In this document: in pieces, positions 1-7,255 of the stretch
Position numbering within the stretch: the first letter of the stretch is position 1
Layout: every line of letters begins with the position of its first letter
Assembly (NCBI RefSeq): GCF_016583835.1
Contig: NZ_NRRW01000017.1
Location: forward strand, 1-64,000
Source of the DNA: Thiococcus pfennigii
GTDB lineage: Bacteria > Pseudomonadota > Gammaproteobacteria > Chromatiales > Chromatiaceae
Length of the DNA stretch: 64,000 bases
Reading direction: 5' to 3'
The notes under the pieces: generated by a model
What the model saw: only the letters and a program-made list of their open reading frames with translations
Databases searched by the model: none
What the model was told of the DNA's origin: nothing
Position numbers and translations under genes: made by a program

Positions 1-176
1 TCACCGAGGCGGCCTGCAAGACCCTGGTCAAGCAACGGCTCTGCGCCTCCGGCATGCGCTGGAAGAACAAAGGCGCGAAGATCGTCCTCAGCCTGCGCGC
101 CCTCACCCACACCGCCGGGCGGTGGACACAGTTCTGGCAGAAGATCGATCAGTTCGGGGCTCAATGCGCCGGCTGA
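1..176 (+). CDS. Transposase C-terminal end (ISKra4-like), cut by window edge
   Basis: An open frame enters from the left edge (first full codon at 3) and stops with TGA at 174-176, giving 57 residues. The pattern TEAACKTLVKQRL, then SGMRW, a VLSLRAL stretch and a final W-x2-FW matches my memory of the C-terminal end of ISKra4-like transposases, where an E-x-x-C motif precedes a GMRW motif. The catalytic core lies outside the window, so activity cannot be judged. No inverted repeat is recognisable downstream. It flanks the small exported coiled-coil gene and begins the accessory region. The family name comes from recall and could be a related DDE family. Confidence 0.6.
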   Translation, partial: TEAACKTLVKQRLCASGMRWKNKGAKIVLSLRALTHTAGRWTQFWQKIDQFGAQCAG

Positions 177-200
177 GCACATTATGCGGAGGCCGCACCC

Positions 201-217
201 ATGCGAGACCTGATCCC
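201..217 (+). repeat. GAGACC repeat motif copy
   Basis: ATGCGAGACCTGATCCC is one copy of a short dispersed motif (complement GGGTCAGGTCTCGCAT) that recurs at 738-755, 1024-1040, 1187-1207, 5441-5457 and 6575-6593. Motifs of this kind often sit near REP-associated (Y1) transposases, but none is in this window. Confidence 0.45.
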
Positions 218-290
218 AGCTACCGTGACCCCAGCCCCCGTTGGGTGGGCGAGAAGAGACCGTTCCCATCGAGAGAGGTGCGAAAGACTT

Positions 291-632
291 ATGCGTCATC
301 GGTTGGGCTGGCGCCTGATAGGCGCAGTGCTTGGCAGTGCCTGGCTGGCGGCGGGTGTTGCCGCGGTTGACTGGGAGAAGGCGGACGAAGAACAGGCGAA
401 GGCCGAGGCGAACTACGTCGAGGAACGGGCCAAAGCGGAGGCCAAGGCCATCGAAGAACATGAGAGGGCGCGAGCGAAATGGATCGAGGAGCGTGCCAAG
501 GGCCAGCCAAAGTGGATCGAGGAGCGCGAGAAGGCCCGCGCCAAGGCGATCGAAGAGCGCGGCAAGGCAGAGGCCAAATGGATCGAGGAAGAGGGCAACG
601 CCCGCGCCAAGGCCATCGAGGAGGGCTACTAG
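291..632 (+). CDS. Small exported protein with 11-residue coiled-coil repeats
   Basis: The frame opens at 201, but the ATG at 291 is preferred. It begins a 113-residue protein whose first ~25 residues (MRHRLGWRLIGAVLGSAWLA) look like a signal peptide or single N-terminal anchor, with an AGVAAVD region as a possible cleavage zone. The rest is highly charged and consists of six consecutive 11-residue units of the type IEERxKAxAKW, ending IEEGY. An 11-residue (hendecad) period fits a right-handed coiled coil or long amphipathic helix in the periplasm or on the membrane. A GAGAGAGG stretch lies 12-19 bases upstream of the start. I recognise no family. It stands alone between a transposase remnant and a non-coding stretch. 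Confidence 0.6.
   Translation: MRHRLGWRLIGAVLGSAWLAAGVAAVDWEKADEEQAKAEANYVEERAKAEAKAIEEHERARAKWIEERAKGQPKWIEEREKARAKAIEERGKAEAKWIEEEGNARAKAIEEGY
417..614 (+). repeat. Six in-frame 33-bp repeats
   Basis: Six contiguous 33-bp units encode six 11-residue repeats, each beginning (V/I)EE and ending AKA, AKW or PKW. The units differ in sequence, and W and A alternate at the last position. There are no spacers, so this is a protein repeat and not a CRISPR array. Confidence 0.85.
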
Positions 633-1240
633 CGGAGCAAGAGTAAGATGGTTTTGTCCCCCGAGCCTCGGCTCAGGGCGGCTAATCGAGGCTGTCCAAC
701 TGCGGCGATTTCTGGGGGCGCCAGTGGGGGCGCCAAGGTCTCGTATCGTAGCAGCGCGCCTCTGCCGAGCACCGTGCCGTCCGGGTCGATGCCATGGCGG
801 CAGGAGCCAGGGGTCAATCGATTCCGGGAAGAGAGATCCGCCTCGTCGTGCCGCCTGAACGGTTCGTCGCAGGCATCGGAGATGGAAAAGCTGAAACTGA
901 GCCCGGGTTCTTTTCCCCCAGCGCCCGCCAGATTGGGTGGGCGCGGACTGAAATTCAGGTCAGGCGGGATGCGCTTGGCTTCCGCACCCTACGGCCCATG
1001 TCCGGCAGGGGAGAAATGCTACGATGCGAGACCTGACCCCTGCGCCTGTGTGACCCCTGCGCCTATGCCTGCGCCTGCTCTCGCGCATCCTGACCCCCGC
1101 ATCCCGCACCGAGTAACGTCTGTTGTTGCGAGGAGAACGTCCTTCCTGGTGAGATTGTCCTGTGCCCGCACAACGTCAGTCAGGTGTGCAATGTGAGACC
1201 CGACCCCGGCGGCGCCCCTCCTCGTTGATCAGCTAACGTA
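633..1240. other. Non-coding stretch with degenerate repeats
   Basis: I see no convincing gene in these ~600 bases. They hold degenerate copies of dispersed motifs: a GGTCTCGTAT form at 738-755, GCGAGACCTGACCCC at 1024-1040, an ATGTGAGACCCGACCCC form at 1187-1207, and on the minus strand at 688-716 a degenerate GGCAGTTG repeat. A GC-rich hairpin (CGCCCGCCAGATTGGGTGGGCG-like, around 923-945) is also present. An open frame of 182 codons crosses the region but is low-complexity, out of step with the repeats and lacks a ribosome site. Confidence 0.6.
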
Positions 1241-1695
1241 CTAGCTAACCGGCGCGCCGCTTATCGGCGCGTCCGAGTTGAGCCCCTTGTTGGGCGTAGC
1301 TATCCGCGCGAGAACGTACTTACGGAGCAACGCAGCCATTTCATGGACAGGCAAATCCTTCTCTGAAAATGGTTCGCCATGAAAGATTGAATCTCGGAGT
1401 TCCTTCAGCTTGCAAAAATCAGAGTAGTTCTTCTCGGCCTCAGCATCCTCGATGCTCGGGAACAGAACTGCCGTCACGGCTATGAATTTATCCGTTAGCC
1501 GGTATTTGTCTTTCATCACACCTTTGATACGTGCAAGAAAGCGTTCACGTAACGTCGGTTGATGTGCATTAGTGAATGGAGAGAGGAAGGCCTGTTCGTA
1601 TACTCTTTTAATGAAAATTTTGAGAAAATTTCCTCTTAAAACATTCTGTTTCGGCAAACCTGCCAGAGAGCATTTAGAGGCACAATACACTCATC

Positions 1696-2744
1696 ATGTA
1701 TAATTGTGATTTTTCTGCAGCCGAACTACGCGGAATTCGCCGCCATCGTTACCACCACCCGGATCCAGTCGTGCGTAAGCGGATGACGATTCTGTGGTAT
1801 AAAAGCCAGGGCTTACCGCATCAAGAAATCGCCAAGCTGAGTGATGCGGCGCCGAATACCGTGACAGCGACGATTCGGACCTATACAGAAAAAGGGCTAA
1901 CGGCCTTGGTGGAACGGAACTTCCACTGTCCCGCGAGTCAACTCGATCCGTATCGCTCGGAGCTTGCAGCCTATTTCGCTGCGCATCCGCCGCGGACATT
2001 GAAAGAAGCCGCCGCCGAGATCGAGCGGCTGACGGGTTTGTCTTTCACGCTCCCGCATGTGCGTAACTTCCTCCTCTCGCTTGGCCTTAGCCGAAAAAAA
2101 CAGGAAGCGTTCCAGGACAGATGGATGATAAGAAGCGAGAAGAGCAAAAATCATTTATTTGCAATCGGTTAGAGTCAAACCTCGAGGAGGCAAAACAAGG
2201 TAAAAAGCACGTATACTTCGTCGATGCGGCACACTTTGTGTTGCAACCTTTCCTCGGCTTCCTGTGGTGCTTTCAGCGCTATTTTGTCTACTCTGCATCA
2301 GGACGACAGCGCTTCAATGTACTTGGAGCCCTCAATGCGATCACACATGAAGTGGTGACGATCACCAATGATTCTTACATTAATGCACTAAGCTTCTGCG
2401 ACCTGCTAAGAAAATTAGCAGCAAAGCATGCTGGCGAGGCCATTACATTGTTTCTGGACAATGCGCGCTATCAAAAATGCGAAGTTGTCACGGCGCTTGC
2501 CGAGCAACTCAAAATTGAACTGATCTATCTTCCTTCATACTCGCCAAACCTCAATTTGATTGAGAGACTTTGGCGGCATGTCAAGCAGGAAGTCTTGTAT
2601 TCCCGCTATTATGACTCGTTCCCCAAATTCAAAGCGGCCATCATGGCCTGCGTTGATGCCACAACATCACAAGAGAAAAAGTCGCGGAGAACCCTTTTTT
2701 CGCCCAAGTTTCAAATTATAAGAAAATCGCAGATATTGCATTAA
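1696..2744 (+). CDS. IS630-family transposase (two frames, -1 shift)
   Basis: The first frame (1696-2172) encodes the N-terminal helix-turn-helix region. The second (open from before 2094 to 2744) encodes the DDE catalytic domain with VDAAHF (D177), FLDNARYQ (D255) and NLIERLW (E290), numbered on the fused protein. A run of seven A at 2094-2100 lies where the two frames overlap. A -1 slip there converts RKKQEAFQD into RKKTGSVPGQ, and KTGSVPG is the sequence I expect at this point in related transposases. The fused product is about 349 residues, the usual size. The gene may therefore be active through programmed frameshifting, or it may be a mutated copy. Confidence 0.85.
2094..2100 (+). promoter_or_regulatory. 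A7 slippery site for -1 frameshift
   Basis: The seven-adenine run follows CCG and precedes CAG. Codons AAA AAA in the first frame can re-pair one base back, and the second frame then continues with ACA (Thr). Programmed -1 shifting at such runs is known in IS630 elements. No downstream hairpin was verified. Confidence 0.6.
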
Positions 2745-3016
2745 TGGGGTATAACTTTTGAAGGACTTCGCGATCAGAATTTCAAGCGCAGCCCAGCCCG
2801 ACAGAAATGCTTTCAATCGATCAGTGCCGTAATCAGACATTTGAGAAAAAAGTCGTTCGACAGAATCGAGATCATTCTCCTGATTCAATGCTACGTAGCG
2901 GATACCAATCCGCGCAGCCGCTTCATTAGAAAGGGGAGTGGATACGGAGGTTTCAGCACTCATTGAGAAAGAAATGCTGTAAATGGGTTTTCCCGCGTCG
3001 TTAAGCAAGTGCGTTC

Positions 3017-3024
3017 CGTCGGCC
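3017..3024. repeat. Left 8-bp target duplication of IS66-type element
   Basis: CGTCGGCC directly abuts the left inverted repeat. The identical octamer follows the right inverted repeat at 4790-4797, as expected for IS66-family transposition. Confidence 0.93.
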
Positions 3025-4789
3025 GTAACCATTTAGCCCCCCCCCCGCTTCGGACGGCCTGCCGGGGGTTGGGCGTGCTGTCAGATAGCGGGCGCTGGTA
3101 GGGGCGGTGCCGGCAACCCTTGGCGTCGTTGGCCGATGACCTCAGCGATGTACGGCCAAGGAGAGACGCCACGCTTGCGGCAGGTCTCGATGACGCTGGC
3201 CAGCAGGGCGAAGGCGCGGGTGCCCTGCGCAGTGCGGGTGCCCATGCCGATGCGCCGGGCGATCACCCAGTGGCGCAGGGCGCGCTCGGCTTCGTTGTTA
3301 CTCAACGGCAGCTCGGGATGATCAAGTACCACCCAGAAGGTATCCCAGTCATTGAGGAGCTCGCGGGCCAGTGCCCGGGTTTTCTCGTGCGGGCAATCCG
3401 CCAGGCGCAGGCAATGCTGGAGCAGCCCGTTGAGTAGCGGTGCATGCGATTCGCGCAGTCCAACCGGCGGGGGCGCGCCGCGGGCCTCGTAGACGGCTTG
3501 CATGACGGTGGTGATGACATCGAGCACGTGGCGACCGAGTTCGCAGCCCTGCGCCGCGAAGCCCTCCTCCAAGGCGCGGGCCTTGCGGATGATGTGGGGC
3601 AGGCAGCGCAGGCGCTGATCGAGCTCCCGGTAGGCCCAATAGCCGTCGCTCATCAGCCAGTTGCCAAAGCCCTCGCCGAGCACCCGCTGGACCATCTCGC
3701 GCGTGCGCCGTCCGACGATGAACAAGGTGGCAGTGGCGCAGGTGAACACCCACAGCCACAGGAGCTTGCCATGCTCCTTCCAGCTGGTCTCGTCGGCATA
3801 CAGCAGCTCGACATTGCGCACCGTCGCGAGGATCTCCTGCTCGACCACGGGCTCGAGCGCGCGGGCGGCCTCATGGACGCACTGGTTGATCAGCGCCGTG
3901 GACAATGACAGGCCCAGCCAGTCGCTCAAGAATTCGCGCACCTTCGCGCGTGACAGACGCATGCGCTGGGTCAGCGCACAGATGAAGGCCACCAGTGTCG
4001 GTCCCGCGAGGTGCCATTCGCTCAGCTTGACCGTCCAGGCGGCCTCCTCGTCGCAGCGCCCAGGCAATGCCCGGCTCCAATGCCCGCAGGGGCAAAGCAT
4101 CTCCCAGTAAATGTGCTTGGTGTGCTGCACCACCAGGCCACTGCCGCCAGCGGCGGCAGGCACCAGATCCAGCATGTAGCGGGCGTTGTGGGGCCGATGC
4201 GCGTGAGACGCCTCCTCCAGAGGGCGTCCGCATCGGGCACAGCCGTGCGGCGCGTGGACCTGCTCGGCATCGATCGGAAGTGCTTGGGTGCGGCTGTGCC
4301 CCGGTGCGCCCTTGCGTCGACCCGGGCGCGCGGCGTCCTGCTTCGCTGCCTTGTTCGCCGGCGTGCTCCGGGATGGCTTCTCCTGGCACTGCGCACCCGG
4401 CTCTCCCGCCGGTTTCGTCTCGTGCTCGCCCGCAGCAGAAGCCACCGGCGTCTCGTCCTGCTCCTGTGTCTGCTCCCACGGTGCCCGTGTGCTCGGCGGC
4501 CGCGAGCTGTTGCGCGAATTCTGCGCCAGCTTCTCGCGTGCCGCCTTCAGGTCCGCCAACGCCTTGCCCAGCAACGCCTGCGCCTGCTCCGGCGTGAGCT
4601 TCGCCAGGGCCGCCTCGTCAAGTTATCTGAGATCGTGGTCGCTGAGGTGCATTGCCGGGGCGCCGCAGAGGCGCAAATCCAACCTTGCGCGCTATCCTCG
4701 CACACCCAATCAGATTTGTCCTGCAAACTGCTGATCCTTCCCGAGCGGCAAGTTTCCGGTCCATCCGGGGTGGGGGGCTAAACGGTTAC
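3025..4789 (-). mobile_element. IS66-family insertion sequence
   Basis: This is a 1765-bp element. Its ends are 18-bp inverted repeats with one mismatch: left GTAACCATTTAGCCCCCC (3025-3042), right complement GTAACCGTTTAGCCCCCC (4789-4772). They begin with the GTAA typical of the IS66 family. A perfect 8-bp duplication flanks the element. It carries only the large DDE transposase gene (tnpC type) and no tnpA or tnpB, like the compact ISBst12-type members. It sits inside the 396-codon host gene and is oriented the same way as it. Confidence 0.93.
3081..4574 (-). CDS. tnpC: IS66-family transposase
   Basis: The 497-residue protein has an N-terminal coiled coil and leucine-rich segment with RNSSRPPS, a Cys-containing segment (CARC at 112-115, CPC at 161-163), and a DDE domain with YADETSWKEHGK (D261), WLMSDGYWAY (D310) and PLSNNEAERALRHW (E428/E430). 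The length fits the compact IS66 members. No ATG is available at the 5' end: the frame opens after a stop near 4625, and only TTG (4574) or CTG codons precede the conserved part, so either TTG is used or the 5' end has decayed. The gene lies 215 bp inside the right end of the element. Confidence 0.9.
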   Translation of the reverse strand: MLGKALADLKAAREKLAQNSRNSSRPPSTRAPWEQTQEQDETPVASAAGEHETKPAGEPGAQCQEKPSRSTPANKAAKQDAARPGRRKGAPGHSRTQALPIDAEQVHAPHGCARCGRPLEEASHAHRPHNARYMLDLVPAAAGGSGLVVQHTKHIYWEMLCPCGHWSRALPGRCDEEAAWTVKLSEWHLAGPTLVAFICALTQRMRLSRAKVREFLSDWLGLSLSTALINQCVHEAARALEPVVEQEILATVRNVELLYADETSWKEHGKLLWLWVFTCATATLFIVGRRTREMVQRVLGEGFGNWLMSDGYWAYRELDQRLRCLPHIIRKARALEEGFAAQGCELGRHVLDVITTVMQAVYEARGAPPPVGLRESHAPLLNGLLQHCLRLADCPHEKTRALARELLNDWDTFWVVLDHPELPLSNNEAERALRHWVIARRIGMGTRTAQGTRAFALLASVIETCRKRGVSPWPYIAEVIGQRRQGLPAPPLPAPAI

Positions 4790-4797
4790 CGTCGGCC
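4790..4797. repeat. Right 8-bp target duplication of IS66-type element
   Basis: CGTCGGCC is identical to 3017-3024. Removing one copy with the element restores the host reading frame (codons for Ala-Asp-Gly). Confidence 0.93.
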
Positions 4798-5270
4798 AGA
4801 TAAGCAAAGCGCGATGGCGCCTCACTTTCGAAAGCAACGGCAACTTTCATGGCTTCGATGTCAGCTTGGTGTAGCTGCCTCACTCGGTTCTTCTCGATTG
4901 CATCGAAAGTGACAATAAAAGTGTCGTGCTCGCGGAGTGGCTCCTTGACCGAGGCTTCGATCTTCCCGTGCGCCTGAAAGAGAAGAACTGCCTGCGCACC
5001 AGCCTTCTTCTTGCGCTCTGCCTTGATTTCCTCAACCTCTGAAGCGAGTACAGTTTGAAAGTCCGCTGGTCCCCGTTGGCCCACTATGCCCTTCAGCATC
5101 AGGCGGCCAACTGCGGAGGCCTCATAAATTTTTGCGAGGAGAGTGTCGGGATCTCGAGTCAACGTGAACCGAGCGCTTTCTGAGCTCGCCAGCTCAATTG
5201 GTAGAGAATCTTCCCGGAGAGTTATTCCTCCGACCACTGCCCAAGCCGCTGTGTACGTGTATCTCATCAA

Positions 5271-5856
5271 TCGTTAGACGCCCAAAGTTGACTAGACTGT
5301 GGCCTATGCCTTGCGTGCTGCACTGCAGACAGACTGGCGCGATATTTGATCTCTACAATGTCGACCAGGAAGGCAACAAGCTCGCTCAATGCCATTAGGT
5401 TAAGTTCTACCGGCATCGCTTTTAGTTGGGTAGGTGCCGGGGTCTCGCATCATTGCATTCCGCCCCGCCAGCCTGTTTCGGGGCAGTTCTTGCGTCGCTG
5501 CATTCCGCCCCTCACGATGCGCCCCACGGTTGCCGACTGCCTGGGGAAGCTGGCGGCGATCCGAATGAGTTGCGCCTGATACAGTTCTTCGGCAAAGCAC
5601 AGGGAGCAGTGTCTTGCGGCTTGCTCGCAACGATCAAGTCGTACCGCATAAGTCCCTGGGGGCACATCGTTGGTCTTGTCCGCAAGGCGCGACTGGCGGC
5701 CCCGGGCCGTTTGCCGATCCGGAGGAGGGCGGCGGAGTCGATCGCCCTCGTTGGTGAGCCGCTTAGACAAAAGCCGCGAGTGGTGCTCACGGTCCGCCAC
5801 CAGCGACCGGGCGCCTCCAGGACGAGCCGATGCATTCGACTTCGGGAGGGGCCGAC
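5271..5856. other. Non-coding stretch with decayed motif copies
   Basis: No gene is supported here. GGGGTCTCGCATCATTGCA-like sequence at 5439-5457 and a weaker repeat at 5483-5502 (TTGCGTCGCTGCATTCC) belong to the dispersed GGTCTCGCAT motif family. Several overlapping open frames exist on both strands, but none has a ribosome site or recognisable domain. The minus-strand frames may be decayed remains of a transferred gene. Confidence 0.5.
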
Positions 5857-6147
5857 TCACGCGCGATGCTGCCAGTAGTCGGGAGCCCGGTGAAGGTTCA
5901 TCACCGCCAGGATCAGGATGCCGTCGCGTACTTCGCTGTACAAGACACCGTAGGGAAAGCGCTTGACGAGTGATCTTCGAACGTCGCCGCCGAGGATGGG
6001 CCACGCCTTCGGGAAGTCGACGACGCGCTGGATGGTCTCGTACACTTCAATCGCAAAATCGTAGCCAAGGCCGGACTCGATGGATTCGTAATAGTCGATC
6101 GAGAGGTTCAGCTCGGCTTCCGCTTCGGGATGGAAGCGATAGCTCAT
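5857..6147 (-). CDS. RelE/ParE-family toxin
   Basis: The 96-residue protein begins SYRFHPEAEAELNLSIDYYE and contains the ParE-type pattern of an N-terminal helix-loop-helix followed by beta strands. FPKAWPIL and RRSLVKRFPYGVLYSEV match the conserved RxxxLxxFPYxxxY region of RelE/ParE toxins. The family acts on DNA gyrase (ParE) or on ribosome-bound mRNA (RelE), and the sequence alone does not settle which. Its start overlaps the stop of the upstream antitoxin gene by 4 bp (ATGA), indicating translational coupling. The gene appears intact and lies in the accessory region between insertion sequences and an MNT/HEPN pair. Confidence 0.88.
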   Translation of the reverse strand: MSYRFHPEAEAELNLSIDYYESIESGLGYDFAIEVYETIQRVVDFPKAWPILGGDVRRSLVKRFPYGVLYSEVRDGILILAVMNLHRAPDYWQHRA

Positions 6148-6368
6148 CGCTTGAAACGCTTCCGGATGCGGTCGAACACCGCCTCTCCAGGGACGGCATC
6201 GACCTTGCCCGCGCGCAGCTCAGACAGCCGACGTTTGGCCGCGGTCGCCCAATGGGCATCGATCTCCGACTGCGGCGGATTCAGACTCCGGAGCAACGAG
6301 TCCACCAGCAAGGCACGTTCCTCGACGGGCAAGTCGATCGCGTGTTCGATCAGCTCTTTTGTGTTCAT
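6144..6368 (-). CDS. Addiction module antitoxin (TIGR02574-type)
   Basis: The 74-residue protein begins MNTKELIEHAIDLPVEERAL and continues with DSLLRSL, a WATAAKRRL helix and the PGEAVFDRIRKRF C-terminus. This is the layout of the short helical antitoxins paired with RelE/ParE toxins, in which the N-terminal LPxEER segment precedes a toxin-binding E-x(3)-R tail. It is first in the two-gene operon and overlaps the toxin start by 4 bp. Such antitoxins usually bind the toxin directly, and autoregulation through DNA binding is less certain for this class. No operator was identified in the repeat-filled upstream region. Confidence 0.87.
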   Translation of the reverse strand: MNTKELIEHAIDLPVEERALLVDSLLRSLNPPQSEIDAHWATAAKRRLSELRAGKVDAVPGEAVFDRIRKRFKR

Positions 6369-6758
6369 CGATCATCACCTCGAAGCGGGTAGCTGGCGTC
6401 CGGTCTCCAAATCACGCGAAGTGTCCACGTCCACGTCAAGCCCGCTTCCTCATTGAGCGTTCGCGGGATGGCGCGGCCCGCGCATCCTGATCGATTGCCA
6501 TCCGTTGGCGGGGCCACCGTTGGCGGGGCCAGATCTCACCGTTGGCGGGGCCAGATCTCACCGTTGGCGGGGCCAGATCTCGCATCGTTGCACTCCACGA
6601 TGCGCCGCACCGTCGCCAAGTGTATGCCGAAATCGCCGGCTACTTTAAGGAATCGAGCCGACCACCTCTCCTCCCATCGGGCACGCAGCGGGACGGCTCG
6701 GCCCTATGCCGGCGGAGACGAACGGCGAAGAGATCCGGTTCCCATAGCGTTGCGCCCT
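6369..6758. other. Non-coding stretch with tandem repeats
   Basis: No gene is supported here. The stretch separates the ParE-type operon from the MNT/HEPN operon and contains the 22-bp tandem repeat (6502-6581) followed by a GGTCTCGCAT motif variant (CCAGATCTCGCATCGTTGCA, 6573-6592). Plus-strand open frames crossing it are built from the repeat and have no domain. Confidence 0.55.
6502..6581 (+). repeat. 22-bp tandem repeat, 3 units plus a partial
   Basis: The unit CCGTTGGCGGGGCCAGATCTCA occurs at 6517-6538 and 6539-6560, and at 6561-6581 (one base short). A 15-bp truncated unit precedes it at 6502-6516. The units are identical and contiguous without spacers. The last one runs into GCATCGTTGCA, so the array seems to have grown from a copy of the dispersed GGTCTCGCAT motif. 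Confidence 0.9.
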
Positions 6759-7255
6759 TCAGAGCCAACCGCGTCGACGGATTTCGGCATGCATACGGTC
6801 GGCGGCGTCGAGCAACAGTGGGACGCTTTCGTGACCGGTCTGTAGGGCGTCGGCGAGCACGACAGGATCCTCGATGTACGCGTGGATCATCTGATTACGG
6901 AGTCTGCGGACGGTCATCCATGCGTCGGCGGACGACAGCAGGCCCAAGCGCTCGGCCCGATCCAGGTTGTCGATGGCCGCTCCGACCCGCTCGCCCAATG
7001 CCCGCAATAGCTCGGGGAGAAGCTTATCGCCGAGCGTGTCCTGCAAACGTCCGAATCGGCTGACGAAGGCGTCGACGCGCTCGGCGAGGTCGGGCTGGTG
7101 CGCCAGTTGGGCCACGGCCTCAGTTGGGCCACGGCCTCGGCGGTGAAGGGTCGCTGGAATAGACGATGGTCGGTGGTCTGCAAGTGTTTCATTTCCCTCT
7201 GCGTGACCCGCACGAGGAAGCGCAGCCGTTGAAGGGCATCGGGAACCGGAGTCAC
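6759..7255 (-). pseudogene. HepT-like HEPN toxin, frameshifted by a 17-bp duplication
   Basis: The N-terminal frame starts at 7255 (MTPVPDALQRLRFLVRVTQR), and the C-terminal frame runs to 6759. They are separated by an exact 17-bp tandem duplication (7104-7120 and 7121-7137). Deleting one copy leaves 480 nt and a continuous 159-residue protein. The C-terminal half has RRLRNQMIHAYIED, the Rx4HxY active-site pattern of HEPN ribonucleases of the HepT type. The start overlaps the stop of the nucleotidyltransferase gene by 4 bp. As it stands, translation ends early or in the wrong frame before the active site, so the toxin should be inactive. Confidence 0.85.
7104..7137. repeat. Exact 17-bp tandem duplication
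   Basis: CAGTTGGGCCACGGCCT occurs twice back to back. Seventeen is not a multiple of three, so the second copy shifts the HEPN reading frame. Replication slippage is the likely origin. Confidence 0.95.

Larger units (their letters stand above)
1688..2751 (+). mobile_element. IS630-family insertion sequence
   Basis: This is a 1064-bp element flanked by the dinucleotide TA at 1686-1687 and 2752-2753, the usual IS630 target duplication. The ends are imperfect inverted repeats (left CACTCATCATGTATAATTG, right complement TACCCCATTAATGCAATAT). The boundaries were chosen because they restore the reading frame of the interrupted gene. The element is AT-rich compared with its surroundings and carries one frameshifted transposase gene reading opposite to the host gene. 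Confidence 0.85.
1241..5270 (-). pseudogene. HEPN-motif protein gene interrupted by two insertion sequences
   Basis: Three minus-strand fragments, 5270-4790, 3016-2752 and 1685-1241, join exactly in frame (1191 nt, 396 residues) once the IS66-type and IS630-type elements and one copy of each target duplication are removed. The first join restores LADG/THLL across the CGTCGGCC duplication. The second restores KSY/CASK across a TA duplication. The N-terminal half (about 1-160) is of unknown fold. The C-terminal part (about 330-385) contains RDSIFHGE (R346, H351), an Rx4H pattern typical of HEPN ribonuclease-like domains, followed by amphipathic helices. GC is visibly lower than in the chromosomal genes, suggesting transfer. 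The start (two adjacent ATGs at 5270 and 5267) has no clear ribosome site. The intact gene may have been a defence or RNA-processing protein; that is inference from the motif and neighbourhood. Confidence 0.85.

Noticed and set aside
417-614. CRISPR-like regular 33-bp spacing
   Set aside because: The units are contiguous, diverged and keep an 11-residue reading frame. There are no spacers and no cas genes.
648-1196. 182-codon plus-strand open frame
   Set aside because: It is composed of degenerate repeat motifs, with no ribosome site and no domain.
2667-3032. Separate 121-codon gene
   Set aside because: Its ends are insertion-sequence sequence. The middle is part of the interrupted 396-codon gene.
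3034-4780. IS66 element ending at TAGCCCCCC
   Set aside because: Shorter ends give no target duplication. Extending to GTAACC gives 18-bp repeats and a perfect 8-bp duplication.
4710-5270. Separate 186-codon gene
   Set aside because: Its last ~26 codons are IS66-type terminal sequence. The rest is the first part of the interrupted gene.
6502-6581. CRISPR-like 22-bp repeats
   Set aside because: The units are back to back with no spacers. It is a simple tandem repeat.
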